64,000 bases of DNA from JAAYJK01 sp964501655 (GCA_964501655.1 CAZCTN010000015.1:4128-68127); one strand, 5' to 3'. Positions 44,274 to 52,533 are shown, counted from the first letter of the stretch. Numbers and translations are program-made. Notes: a model not told the origin generated them from the sequence alone.

Positions 44274-44426
44274 ATGAAACTGGAAATTACCATGGGAAAT
44301 TTTATATTCTGCCTCTGGCAGGAAACTCCGGTTATGGGCAATGATTGCCGGGGCTGTCAGTTTTTTATTCAGGAAGGAGATACTTGCTATTGTATTCATG
44401 ACTATGAAGAGGGGGATGAAGATTAG
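44274..44426 (+). CDS. 50-residue cysteine-rich protein
   Basis: An ATG at 44274, with GGGGGG seven bases before it, opens 50 codons: MKLEITMGNFIFCLWQETPV, then MGNDCRGCQFFIQEGDTCYCIHDYEEGDED. The arrangement is C...CxxC...CxC plus an acidic tail, suggesting a small metal-binding module. It lies 33 bases after rarA and is followed at once by a terminator, so it is probably the last gene of the rarA transcript. I do not recognise a family. Confidence 0.65.
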   Translation: MKLEITMGNFIFCLWQETPVMGNDCRGCQFFIQEGDTCYCIHDYEEGDED

Positions 44427-44427
44427 C

Positions 44428-44467
44428 ACTCCTGGCAGGTTTCAACCTGCCAGGAGCACAATTTTTC
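44428..44467. terminator. Strong terminator between convergent genes
   Basis: CTCCTGGCAGGT (44429-44440) and ACCTGCCAGGAG (44445-44456) form a 12-bp stem with a four-base loop, followed on the plus strand by CACAATTTTT. It can serve the rarA unit and, in the other direction, trxA. Confidence 0.85.
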
Positions 44468-44476
44468 TGCGCAATT

Positions 44477-44803
44477 CTAACCGATAACTTCGTCAATTAC
44501 CTTTTGCAGTTGAACTTTGCCCTGAGCTCCAACAATTCGTTTAACTTCCGCCCCCCCCTTGAAAAAGGCCAGGGTGGGTATGGACCTTATGCCGTACTGT
44601 ATAGCCAAATTCTGGTTTTCGTCCACATTGATCTTGCCTACATTGATCTTGCCCTGGTTTTCATCGGCCAGGTTTTCTACCACCGGACTCACCATGCGGC
44701 AGGGACCACACCAGGGTGCCCAGAAATCAATCAGCACCGGAAGGTCTGACTCTAATACTTCTTTATCAAAATTGACACTATTAATATCTTTGATGCTTGA
44801 CAT
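44477..44803 (-). CDS. trxA: Thioredoxin
   Basis: A 108-residue thioredoxin with the active site FWAPWCGPCRMVSP, the cis-proline segment RSIPTLAFFKGG, and the typical length and strand pattern (LVDFWA replaced by VLIDFWA). AAGGAGG lies five bases before the ATG. It reduces protein disulfides in the cytoplasm. No thioredoxin reductase lies nearby. It is monocistronic, facing the rarA unit across the shared terminator. Confidence 0.97.
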   Translation of the reverse strand: MSSIKDINSVNFDKEVLESDLPVLIDFWAPWCGPCRMVSPVVENLADENQGKINVGKINVDENQNLAIQYGIRSIPTLAFFKGGAEVKRIVGAQGKVQLQKVIDEVIG

Positions 44804-45191
44804 ATCAATCCCTCCTTAATCTTTGAACAGCAAGACTTCACATGCTCTCGGACAAAATTTCTGTTACCGGCCTTGAAGCTGATGATGTCCGCCTGCCACC
44901 TTAGATACATCACTGGGTATATTCAGCATAGCATAAATTACTACCTATGCGAAAAATAACATATTTGTATTAATACTGTCAAATTGGCCGCATAGCAGGC
45001 CTCACTTTTTATTATGCCGGGAAATTAGCTTTAATAAACAGACTTGATTATTTCCCAAATAGAATTATTGACATATGCCCATTATTTTTATAATATATAT
45101 GGGGACTAAAAATTAGCCCGGCTTGAAACAATAAGTTCAGGCGCAAATCACCCATCGTTAAAAATATACCGTAAAAGGGAGTTGGAACTAT
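44804..45191. other. 388-bp divergent spacer with a plus-strand promoter
   Basis: Between trxA (-) and the NifX-like gene (+). TTGACA at 45068-45073 is followed 15 bases later by TATAAT (45089-45094), or 17 bases later by TAATAT (45091-45096); either could drive the NifX-like gene with a leader of about 90 bases. The remainder is unremarkable. Confidence 0.6.
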
Positions 45192-45554
45192 ATGAGATTA
45201 GCCATAGCCAGGACGGGCAATGAAGCTGCCCAGCATTTTGGACACTGCGATAACTTCGTGTTATACGATATTGAGGATAATAAGGTTATCAATCAGAGCA
45301 TACTGCAGAATCCCGGTCATGCCCCGGGAGTATTGCCGCCTTTTTTGCATCAGCACGGAGTTCAGGTGGTTATTGCCGGAGGCATGGGACAGCGGGCCAG
45401 AGATCTGTTCGCCGAGAATAACATTCAGACTATTACCGGGCTGACCGGCAGTATTGATCAGATATTAAATGCTTATTTGAGCAACACCCTGCAATACAGC
45501 AATGAGACCTGCTCGCACGAAGGCCATGACCATGATCATGACTGCAATCATTAA
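45192..45554 (+). CDS. NifX/NifB-type dinitrogenase cofactor-binding domain protein with His-rich tail
   Basis: A 120-residue protein of the NifX/NafY/NifB C-terminal family (MRLAIARTGNEAAQHFGHCDNFVLYDIED; VVIAGGMGQRARDLFAENNIQTITGLTGSIDQILNAYLSN). The family binds FeMo-cofactor precursors in diazotrophs, but stand-alone members are widespread in anaerobes lacking nitrogenase and probably handle iron-sulfur or molybdenum clusters. The last 17 residues (CSHEGHDHDHDCNH) are rich in His, Asp and Cys and look metal-binding. No nif gene is nearby. The start follows GGGAGTTGG, and a good terminator is at 45700. Confidence 0.9.
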   Translation: MRLAIARTGNEAAQHFGHCDNFVLYDIEDNKVINQSILQNPGHAPGVLPPFLHQHGVQVVIAGGMGQRARDLFAENNIQTITGLTGSIDQILNAYLSNTLQYSNETCSHEGHDHDHDCNH

Positions 45555-45699
45555 CAGGATCAGCAGAAAACCATAGCTTTAACCGGACCGGGCAATATCT
45601 TCTGAGATCCATGCCTGTAGTTGTTCTTGGACTCGGAAATTGTTTTCCGATTAAGGGGAACTTCTTGAGCCGGCACTTTGATATGAAACAGAACAGCCA

Positions 45700-45735
45700 A
45701 CCCCGGCAAGAAATTCCTGCCGGGGTCATTTTTTC
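45700..45735 (+). terminator. Terminator of the NifX-like gene
   Basis: CCCCGGCA (45701-45708) pairs with TGCCGGGG (45718-45725), followed by TCATTTTTT. Confidence 0.85.
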
Positions 45736-45778
45736 ACCTTAGTCAGCAGGTTTTAATCCCTGCCACCGTTAGATATCG

Positions 45779-45883
45779 TTACCATAACAGCTGGTAAGCC
45801 GCTGCGGCAACACCAATGGCAATCACAGCCCAAACCAGGGTTCTGAGCAAATCATTTCTTACCTGCCTGGCAAGCTCTTCCAT
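45779..45883 (-). CDS. 34-residue single-span membrane protein
   Basis: The ATG at 45883 is seven bases from GGGAGG and opens MEELARQVRNDLLRTLVWAVI followed by AIGVAAAAYQLLW and a stop. The N-terminal third is charged and amphipathic, the rest a membrane helix. A TATAAT lies 30 bases upstream on the minus strand. The strong ribosome site, clean topology and promoter-like sequence support a genuine small protein, but there is no family match I can name. Confidence 0.55.
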   Translation of the reverse strand: MEELARQVRNDLLRTLVWAVIAIGVAAAAYQLLW

Positions 45884-46028
45884 CCATATTCCTCCCTCGC
45901 ACAAGGTTCTTTTTATTATACCACAAGCCGCCGTATTATTGCTGCAGAACCTGCCCGCGTAAGGCAGAGGGGCTTCTTTTAGCCTCGTTTTAACTGCAAA
46001 AAAGCTGAATCGTCTTAAAATATATGAT

Positions 46029-46068
46029 TACCATTAGTCTTGACAGACTAATGGTATTTCTCTTATCT
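46029..46068 (+). promoter_or_regulatory. Promoter with operator-like palindrome before the thiolase gene
   Basis: TACCATTAGTC (46029-46039) and GACTAATGGTA (46046-46056) form a perfect 11-bp inverted repeat whose six-base centre is exactly TTGACA, a consensus -35 box (46040-46045). A weak -10 follows (TTATCT at 46063, 17-base spacing, or TATCTG at 46064, 18-base spacing). A repressor bound to the palindrome would cover the -35 element. The arrangement looks more like an operator than a terminator, as no T run follows. Confidence 0.7.
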
Positions 46069-46161
46069 GAGCAGGATTTTATTCTGGATACCTAGAATAT
46101 TTACCTTGAGTGGTAATGGTTTAGCAGTATGGGAAAAATGTTTAAAGGGGGATTATGTTTT

Positions 46162-47388
46162 ATGTCAATTAATGAAGTGGTAATGGTAAGCGCGTGCAGA
46201 ACACCTATCGGTGATTATGGCGGAACCCTGCAAGGAGTAAGAGCAAACGATCTGTCCAATATCGTCATAGCTGAAGCTCTTAAAAGGGCCGGCGTCGATG
46301 CATCCACAGTCGATGAGTTGGTTTTGGGAATGTGCCTGCACCATGGCAATGGCTCCTGTCCTGCTCGTATAGTAGCCATCGAGTCCGGTTTGCCTGATCG
46401 GTCAGCCGCCATGATGGTCAATCAGAACTGTGCTTCCGCCATGCGGGCAGTCGATATTGCCGCCGGCAACCTGATGCTGGGCAAAACTGATATCGCAGTG
46501 GTAGTTGGGACTGAAAGCATGAGCAATATTCCTTATCTCGCACAGAACGCCCGTTGGGGTTATAGAATGGGTGATGGAAAACTGCAGGATGCCATGCTGA
46601 CAGACGGGCTGGTATGTAAACTTGCCGGCGGTGTCCACATGGGTGTAACCGCAGAAAACATTGCTGAAAGATATGGAATCCAAAGAGAAGAATGCGACCA
46701 ACTGGCACTTATGAGCCATACCCGTGCAGTCGCAGCCAATGAGGAAGGGCGCTTCAAAAGGGAAATAGTTCCGGTAACGGTGAAAAAGGGCAAAAAGGAG
46801 ATAGTGTTTGAGGCTGATGAACATCCTATTCGAGGTGCCAGCATGGAAGCTATGGCCCGCTTATCCCCTGCCTTCAAGAAGGGCGGTGTAGTGACTGCGG
46901 CTAATGCCTCCGGGTTGAATGACGCTTCGGCGGCAGCCGTATTTATGACCAAGAAAAAGGCCGAAGAACTAGGCATCAAGCCGCTGATGAAACTGATCAG
47001 CATCTGCAGCGAGGGCGTAGATGCCAAGGTTATGGGTCTGGGACCGGCAGTAGCTATTCCCAAGGCGCTGAAACTGGCAGGCATGAACTATGACCAGATA
47101 GATTACTGGGAAATCAATGAAGCTTTTGCAGCTCAGGTAATTGGCGTAGGCAAGATGATAAAGGAAGAAGCCGGTATTGAGCTCAACATGGGGTCCCTGG
47201 ATAAAGTTGGCAACATCAACAACAATGGTTCCGGAATCGGCCTGGGACATCCGGTAGGATGCACCGGCTTGAGAATTATTGTCAGCCTATATTATGAAAT
47301 GGAAAGACTGGGTGTTACCAACGGTGGCGCGTCCCTGTGCGTAGGCGGCGGTGCTGCTATGGCTTCCCTCTGGACCAGAGACATCTAA
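46162..47388 (+). CDS. Acetyl-CoA acetyltransferase (thiolase)
   Basis: The frame begins at 46129 but the ATG at 46162, ten bases after GGGGG, starts at the usual thiolase N-terminus, giving 408 residues. Key residues are present: nucleophilic Cys in VNQNCASAMRAV (near 89), YWEINEAFAAQ, the His in GSGIGLGHPVGCTGLR and the second catalytic Cys in GGASLCVGGGAAMA. The enzyme interconverts two acetyl-CoA with acetoacetyl-CoA, or cleaves longer 3-ketoacyl-CoA in beta-oxidation. It stands alone with its own palindromic control site and terminator, so it is probably regulated as a single gene. The host may own several paralogues. Confidence 0.95.
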   Translation: MSINEVVMVSACRTPIGDYGGTLQGVRANDLSNIVIAEALKRAGVDASTVDELVLGMCLHHGNGSCPARIVAIESGLPDRSAAMMVNQNCASAMRAVDIAAGNLMLGKTDIAVVVGTESMSNIPYLAQNARWGYRMGDGKLQDAMLTDGLVCKLAGGVHMGVTAENIAERYGIQREECDQLALMSHTRAVAANEEGRFKREIVPVTVKKGKKEIVFEADEHPIRGASMEAMARLSPAFKKGGVVTAANASGLNDASAAAVFMTKKKAEELGIKPLMKLISICSEGVDAKVMGLGPAVAIPKALKLAGMNYDQIDYWEINEAFAAQVIGVGKMIKEEAGIELNMGSLDKVGNINNNGSGIGLGHPVGCTGLRIIVSLYYEMERLGVTNGGASLCVGGGAAMASLWTRDI

Positions 47389-47431
47389 GTTATAACCCAT
47401 ATAAAAAAAATCCTTCCAAGCCCTTAATAAT

Positions 47432-47463
47432 AAAGCAGCAGGTGCGCCTGCTGCTTTTTGTTT
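47432..47463 (+). terminator. Terminator of the thiolase gene
   Basis: AAGCAGCAGG (47433-47442) pairs with CCTGCTGCTT (47447-47456) around TGCG, followed by TTTTGTTT. Confidence 0.88.
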
Positions 47464-47604
47464 CATTGTGCGGCTGAGAACCGATAACCTACGGTTAAGT
47501 GCAGGTCCGGCAAAAACTTTCATTAATTCCCATGTTTTTCCGCATAAGTCTGTGTTTAGGTTATACTTGTACTAGACAAATTATTCTAAACTGGAGGTGC
47601 TGCT

Positions 47605-48258
47605 ATGAAATCACTGCTTATCTCATCTGCCTTCCCCACCCAGGGCAAAACAACTATTGCAGTAAACCTGGCTGTCGGTCTTACCCGAATGGGGTATAGA
47701 ACCATGCTAATAGAAACCGGAGATCCGGCTCTGCTTATGCAGTGGTTTAACCTGGATGAAGACGGCCTGGTGCCCGAGCAGCTTGTCTCGGCTGGAGATA
47801 TGGGATTCGACCTGACCCGGATATCCAATCAAGCTTTTGATCTGGATATTTTTCAAGCCTATGACTGGTTGATCATCGACACCGGCATGGATTTTTTCGA
47901 ATACCGGCCAATGATTGGTCAGGCTGACCTGATTGCTGTTTGCACCGATTTGAGAGCTGAAGATATTAAGGCTATACCGGATCTGGATCAGAAAATAGAC
48001 TGCACAGCCGATTCAAACAGCATAGCCCTGATCATACCTACTATTATCAATGCCAAAGAATGGAGCCATAACAGTGAAGTGCTGTTTTCTCTAATGGAAC
48101 GCTATGGAGAGGACAAAATAGCCGATCTGGTGCCCAAATGCAGTGCCATCTATGATCTTCCCCGGATAGGAAAGCATATCTGGCAGCTGCCGGATCAGTA
48201 CAGAAATCGCCGTGAAACTCTGGACCGGCTTTTGCAGCAGATGCTGTCGCTGAATTAG
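47605..48258 (+). CDS. ParA/MinD-like P-loop ATPase, atypical
   Basis: A 217-residue protein with a SIMIBI-class P-loop at residues 7-17 (SSAFPTQGKTTIAVNLAVGL) and a Walker B-like YDWLIIDTGMDFFEY. The signature lysine of the deviant Walker A box (KGGxGKTT) is missing, and the linker between strands is shorter than in ParA or MinD. The C-terminal half is not typical of known subfamilies. GGAGG lies nine bases before the ATG. It follows the thiolase terminator and is isolated, so there is no partner to suggest partitioning or division. ATPase is likely; the role is not known. Confidence 0.7.
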   Translation: MKSLLISSAFPTQGKTTIAVNLAVGLTRMGYRTMLIETGDPALLMQWFNLDEDGLVPEQLVSAGDMGFDLTRISNQAFDLDIFQAYDWLIIDTGMDFFEYRPMIGQADLIAVCTDLRAEDIKAIPDLDQKIDCTADSNSIALIIPTIINAKEWSHNSEVLFSLMERYGEDKIADLVPKCSAIYDLPRIGKHIWQLPDQYRNRRETLDRLLQQMLSLN

Positions 48259-48315
48259 TATTTGCCTAAGCGTTCCGACAGAGAACAGCGGGCAGGTCAA
48301 AACCGATAAATACAA

Positions 48316-48338
48316 AGGACCTCTATTCACGAGGTCCT
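48316..48338. terminator. Hairpin between convergent ATPase gene and folD
   Basis: AGGACCTC (48316-48323) pairs with GAGGTCCT (48331-48338) around TATTCAC. On the minus strand it is followed by TTGTATTTAT, which could terminate folD weakly. Confidence 0.55.
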
Positions 48339-48394
48339 CGGCTTGTCAAAGCATCTTCCGCTATTTACACTCATCAAAAACAAGCAACAAAGGT

Positions 48395-49267
48395 CTATAG
48401 ACCCAGCTGCATATAAACCGCATCAACCGTATTCTTCATAAGCAGTGCGGTGGTTACCGGACCCACCCCTCCTGGCACCGGGGTTATCAAGCTTGCCCGG
48501 GCGGCAGCGGTTTCAAATTCCACGTCTCCTACCATCTTACCATCCACTTCATTAATTCCGGCATCTATAACAATAGCCCCTTCTTTTATCCATTCTCCTT
48601 TTATAAACTCCGGTACTCCCAGAGCCGCTACCACGATATCCGCCCGGTTGACATGGGATGCCAACATCCCGGCCCTGGAAGTAAAAGAATGACATATAGT
48701 GGTGGTGGCATTTTCTGCCAGCAGCAGCATGCTTACCGGTTTGCCGACAATGCTGCTGCGACCGATGACAGCAACTTCCTTGCCCTTGAGGTCTGCCCCG
48801 GTGGATTTGACTAACTCGGTGATAGCCAAAGCCGTACATGGTTTCAAACCCTCTGCTCCCAAAAACATCAAGCCCAGATTCTGAGGGGTTACTCCCTCCA
48901 CATCCTTGGCGCTGCTAATGCTCCACTGCATCTCATTTACTTGCAGGTGCCCGGGCAAGGGCAGATTGATAATAAGTCCATTTATGCCGGGATCCATATT
49001 TATCTCTTCTATGGCCGCCAGCATCTCCTCACGGGTTATCTTATCCTGCAACTGCCTGGATTCATACCTGATACCCACTCTCTCCGCAGTTCTTCTCTGG
49101 TTTTCCAGATAATAACGCGAGGCCGGATCCGATCCTACTTCTATGGTGACCAGACAGGGGCAGATCCCTTTTTCCTTTAGTTGATTCAATCGCCCGGCAG
49201 TCTCAAGCAAAATCTGATCTGCCAGTGGCTTGCCTTTTAATAGTTTTGCTTCCATTATTCCACTCAT
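48395..49267 (-). CDS. folD: Methylenetetrahydrofolate dehydrogenase/cyclohydrolase FolD
   Basis: The ATG at 49267, seven bases from GGAGGG, gives 290 residues, the standard FolD length. The N-terminal catalytic domain has the substrate pattern CLVTIEVGSDPASRYYLENQRRTAERVGI with the Tyr-x-x-x-Lys region here YYLENQ (the usual YVxxK lysine appears as glutamine, so this should be checked), and the C-terminal NADP domain has VIGRSSIVGKPVSMLLL and CHSFT. Further blocks INGLIINLPLPGH, DVEGVTPQNLG and TPVPGGVGPVTTALLM are present. It interconverts methylene-, methenyl- and formyl-THF. The variant at the catalytic lysine position would be notable if real. Confidence 0.9.
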   Translation of the reverse strand: MSGIMEAKLLKGKPLADQILLETAGRLNQLKEKGICPCLVTIEVGSDPASRYYLENQRRTAERVGIRYESRQLQDKITREEMLAAIEEINMDPGINGLIINLPLPGHLQVNEMQWSISSAKDVEGVTPQNLGLMFLGAEGLKPCTALAITELVKSTGADLKGKEVAVIGRSSIVGKPVSMLLLAENATTTICHSFTSRAGMLASHVNRADIVVAALGVPEFIKGEWIKEGAIVIDAGINEVDGKMVGDVEFETAAARASLITPVPGGVGPVTTALLMKNTVDAVYMQLGL

Positions 49268-49382
49268 TCTATTTCCCTCCAAACACAGCTTATCGTTAAT
49301 TACCTAACCCGCCTTACCCTCCTTGCTCTGATCAAACTGATAAACTCGCCGGCAGACCGGTGGTAAATTCGGATTAATTCAG

Positions 49383-49859
49383 CTAAGATTCCAGGGCAAC
49401 TATTTCCGGTTGGATAATTCCTTTTCCAGTTTTGATCAGGATATAACTGGCTCCATAACCTAACCTAGGCAAACTTGGACTGCCCGGATTCAGGAGCCAG
49501 ATCCCATCCTGGAATTCACAGCAGGGCACATGAGTATGTCCGAAGACCAGAACCTCGGCCTCCATCTCCAGGCCATAATAGTAAACATCATTTAAGGTGT
49601 GCTTTACCCGATGCTGGTGCCCATGCAATACACAAAATCGGTGATGATCCAACTCCACCACCTCTATCAGCTTACCCTTTCGATTGGTATCGCAATTCCC
49701 CCTGATTCCGGTAAAGTCCAGTCCCAGCTGCCGGGCCAGCCTGCTGCCATCCGAATAAAAGTCTCCGGTGTGGATCAAGTAATCAGGCTTGCAAAGCTTT
49801 AAGTGGCGCTTCACCACATCTACCCGGCCATGAGTATCGCCGGTTACAGCGATCAACAT
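49383..49859 (-). CDS. YfcE/YsnB-type metallophosphoesterase
   Basis: The frame extends back to 50075 inside rdgB, but the ATG at 49859 after GAGGAAA starts the family (MLIAVTGDTHGRVDVVKRHL). The 158-residue product has the calcineurin-like metal motifs GDTHG, IHTGDFY, GIRGNCD, LHGHQHR and FGHTHVP. It is a manganese-dependent phosphodiesterase of unclear physiological substrate. It follows rdgB at 25 bases, and the order rph-rdgB-ysnB is the same as Bacillus rph-ysnA-ysnB, supporting a small operon. Confidence 0.92.
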   Translation of the reverse strand: MLIAVTGDTHGRVDVVKRHLKLCKPDYLIHTGDFYSDGSRLARQLGLDFTGIRGNCDTNRKGKLIEVVELDHHRFCVLHGHQHRVKHTLNDVYYYGLEMEAEVLVFGHTHVPCCEFQDGIWLLNPGSPSLPRLGYGASYILIKTGKGIIQPEIVALES

Positions 49860-49884
49860 CGATATTTCCTCTTCTCTAATCCGG

Positions 49885-50481
49885 TTATCCCAGCAGCTTT
49901 TCCAGCTTGGGCACGCACCTGGCCAGAGCCACTGCCCGATGGCTGATGGTGTTCTTAATCTGAGCCGGCAATTCTCCGAAACTCTTATCGTATCCCACTG
50001 GAATAAACAGGGGGTCATAGCCAAACCCCTCTGATCCACCAGGAGCCAGAGCAATCCTGCCTTCACAGCATCCACAGACTGTCTCGGTTTTTCCGTCCGG
50101 GGTGCTGATGGCTATAACACATACAAACCTTGCGGTTCTGCACCCCTCTTCAATGCCTCTCATCATATCCAGCAATTTTTCATTGTTGCTTTCATCCGTA
50201 GCATCCTCCCCGGCAAATCGAGCCGAAAATATGCCCGGCTGGCCATTCAGGACATCGACTACCAGGCCGGAATCATCAGCCAGGCAGACATATCCGCTCC
50301 AAGCTGCTGTCTCCCGAGCCTTTTTTATTGCGTTCTCTTCGAAGCTGGACCCATCTTCCACTATTTCCGGTATTTCCTCAATATCATTCAGAGTTAGCAG
50401 CGTTAAATCAGCTTTGCTTAATAGCTGTTGCAGCTCCGTTTTTTTCTTGTTATTCCGCGTTGCCAGCAGGAGTTGGGGCAT
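49885..50481 (-). CDS. rdgB: XTP/dITP pyrophosphatase (RdgB/HAM1 family)
   Basis: A 198-residue house-cleaning enzyme that removes non-canonical purine nucleotides. Motifs are LLLATRNNKKKTELQQLL, DGSSFEENAIKKARETAAWSG, CLADDSGLVVDVLNGQPGIFSARFAG, GGSEGFGYDPLFIPVGYDKSFGEL and KNTISHRAVAL, all typical. The stop of rph lies five bases before this start (50486 and 50481), so the two are co-translated. The Bacillus counterpart is ysnA in the same position. Confidence 0.96.
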   Translation of the reverse strand: MPQLLLATRNNKKKTELQQLLSKADLTLLTLNDIEEIPEIVEDGSSFEENAIKKARETAAWSGYVCLADDSGLVVDVLNGQPGIFSARFAGEDATDESNNEKLLDMMRGIEEGCRTARFVCVIAISTPDGKTETVCGCCEGRIALAPGGSEGFGYDPLFIPVGYDKSFGELPAQIKNTISHRAVALARCVPKLEKLLG

Positions 50482-50485
50482 GATT

Positions 50486-51205
50486 TTATTCTCCTATAAT
50501 CTTTTTCTGCCAGGCAATCAGCTCATAAATACCCTTTTGCGCCAGCGCCAGCAGTTCATCCAGATCCTCACGACTGAATACCTGTCCCTCAGCGGTGCCC
50601 TGTATTTCTACGAATTTTCCGCTGCCGGTCATGACTACGTTCATATCCACCTCAGCACCGGAATCTTCAATATAATCAAGATCCAGCAGTTTCTGTCCTT
50701 CTACTACGCCTACACTAATGGCAGCCACATAGTCCTTAAGAGGCATTTCTTCAATGATCCCTGCCTGCCGGTATTTTTTCAGAGCCAGAGCCAGGGCTAT
50801 AAAACTCCCGGTAATGGAGGCGGTTCGGGTGCCCCCATCTGCCTGGATAACATCACAATCAATCCATATGGTTCTTTCTCCCAGCTTTTCCAAATCCACC
50901 GCAGACCTTATTGACCTGCCGATAAGTCTCTGAATCTCTGAAGTCCTGCCGCTTATTTTACCCCGGCTGGCTTCCCGGGAGGTACGGGTATTGGTCGATG
51001 AGGGTAAAAGAGAATATTCCGCCGTTATCCATCCCTTCCCGGTTCCCTTCTGAAAGGGCGGCACTTTTTCTTCCAGCATGGCAGAACACAAAACCCTGGT
51101 ATCTCCTGTTTCCATCAATACTGACCCATCCGGGTGTTTAACGAAACCGGGAATGATTTTTATCGTCCTTAACTGGTCATTGGGGCGATTGCCTGTTCTG
51201 ATCAT
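50486..51205 (-). CDS. rph: Ribonuclease PH
   Basis: A 239-residue phosphorolytic 3-prime exoribonuclease of tRNA maturation. It shows the family blocks MIRTGNRPNDQLRTIKIIPGFVKHPDGSVLMETGDTRVLC, GKGWITAEYSLLPSSTNTRTSREASRGKISGRTSEIQRLIGRSIRS, IDCDVIQADGGTRTASITG and the C-terminal GAEVDMNVVMTGSGKFVEIQGTAEG. These carry the phosphate- and RNA-binding arginines. AGGAG lies seven bases before the ATG. The gerM gene sits further upstream as in Bacillus (murI-gerM-rph), though here murI separates them. Confidence 0.97.
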   Translation of the reverse strand: MIRTGNRPNDQLRTIKIIPGFVKHPDGSVLMETGDTRVLCSAMLEEKVPPFQKGTGKGWITAEYSLLPSSTNTRTSREASRGKISGRTSEIQRLIGRSIRSAVDLEKLGERTIWIDCDVIQADGGTRTASITGSFIALALALKKYRQAGIIEEMPLKDYVAAISVGVVEGQKLLDLDYIEDSGAEVDMNVVMTGSGKFVEIQGTAEGQVFSREDLDELLALAQKGIYELIAWQKKIIGE

Positions 51206-51461
51206 TTTACACTCCTATCTATCCGCCGTATTCCTGCACCCTTAACTTATCGGCAGTTAATTAATATAATAAATGTTATTTTTCCTACCGTCCATTTTTT
51301 CCCTGTAGGACCAAGCCCCGGAGCGAAGCAGGATATCCCTTATTCAGCTTTTGCCGCCGGCAGCCTTTATCACCTTCACTGCCGGGCATTAAGGCAAGGG
51401 ATTGATCAGGAATCTATATCTTATCCTGACCCAAATTTGGCACCTCTAAACCAACCGCTCT

Positions 51462-52268
51462 TTAGCTGTTTAAGTCAAATCTTTTTACCTGATTAATCAG
51501 GTCACCAAGAAGCAATTTACCTACTTTATAAAAGGATTCATCATTACCGCTGACATAAAACTGTTGGAAAGGGCTTTCCCCGCTATCGTTGAGTAAATGA
51601 TCCGAGATCAAAATCTGACGCAGTTCCTCTACTGTCTCATAAGAAGGATCCACCAGTTTGATGTCCCCACCGGCGAATTCTCTAATCGGATCGGATAAAA
51701 AGGGATAATGGGTACATCCCAACACCAAGCTGTCTACCCTATTTTTAAGCAGGGGAGCTACATACTCCCTAACTGCCTCTTCGATCTGGTATCCATCCAG
51801 TATTCCACCCTCGATCAGGGGTACAAACTTATGACAGGCCGCCTCATAAACTTGATATTTAGGATCAATAGCCTTTATCTCCCGGGTGTAAGCATGGCTG
51901 TTTACGGTTGCCTGAGTAGCCAGGACGCCTACCCGATAGTTCCTGCTCATGCGAGCGCCAGAACGCGCCCCTGCCTTGACCACCCCCAGCATAGGAACTT
52001 CCCACTTACTCTCCAGCCCGGGGAGAGTAACCGAAGAATGTGTTCCGCAGGCTACCAATACGGCTTTTACTCCTCTGCCTACAAGAAAATTGATAATATT
52101 AATAGCATAGGACATAAGCTGCTTTTCAGTTTTATTTCCATAGGGCACATGAGCTGTATCTCCGAAATATATGAAACTTTCGCCGGGCAAGCGTTCCAGT
52201 AAAGATTTGACTACGGTGAGTCCCCCGACTCCGGAATCAAAAATTCCGATGGGGCTTTCTTTTCCCAA
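51462..52268 (-). CDS. murI: Glutamate racemase
   Basis: The frame opens at a GTG at 52277 that overlaps the ribosome site; a TTG at 52268 six bases after GAGGTG seems right, giving 268 residues. The enzyme makes D-glutamate for peptidoglycan. Catalytic cysteines lie in VLVACGTHSSVTLP and SLVLGCTHYPFL, the first normally written ACNTAS: here the asparagine is glycine and TAS is THSS, an unusual variant. Other motifs, PIGIFDSGVGGLTV, YFGDTAHVPYG and VVKAGA, are typical. It faces rph with a 256-base spacer in which I see nothing definite. Confidence 0.93.
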   Translation of the reverse strand: MGKESPIGIFDSGVGGLTVVKSLLERLPGESFIYFGDTAHVPYGNKTEKQLMSYAINIINFLVGRGVKAVLVACGTHSSVTLPGLESKWEVPMLGVVKAGARSGARMSRNYRVGVLATQATVNSHAYTREIKAIDPKYQVYEAACHKFVPLIEGGILDGYQIEEAVREYVAPLLKNRVDSLVLGCTHYPFLSDPIREFAGGDIKLVDPSYETVEELRQILISDHLLNDSGESPFQQFYVSGNDESFYKVGKLLLGDLINQVKRFDLNS

Positions 52269-52449
52269 TATCAACACCTCTTTTAATAATAGCAGTTACC
52301 TTCCGGTCCAAGGTCAAGCCGCCAAAAACCAACCAACGGCAACCCCAGACCTAAGAAAATAACCCAATAAATAATTTAACATGTTTATTAGATATATTCT
52401 ATATAAACTTGCACCGGGCTATGCCTGCCATCAGCTCATCCCTGCTAAA

Positions 52450-52494
52450 AACAAAAATAGACTGTCCTTTCTCTGGCTTATACCCAGGACAGCC
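52450..52494 (-). terminator. Terminator of the 52534-53043 gene
   Basis: CTGTCCT (52462-52468) pairs with AGGACAG (52486-52492). On the minus strand it is followed by TCTATTTTTGTTTTT, 40 bases after the stop. Confidence 0.75.
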
Positions 52495-52533
52495 TTTTAA
52501 TTTCCTATGCCCAATTACTGTCAGCTGCTAATT

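Noticed and set aside
45192..45554. Evidence for nitrogen fixation
   Set aside because: The NifX-like protein is alone; stand-alone members are common in organisms without nitrogenase, and no nif gene is in the window.
46560..47084. 174-residue frame antisense to the thiolase
   Set aside because: Covers conserved thiolase sequence; no independent start signals.
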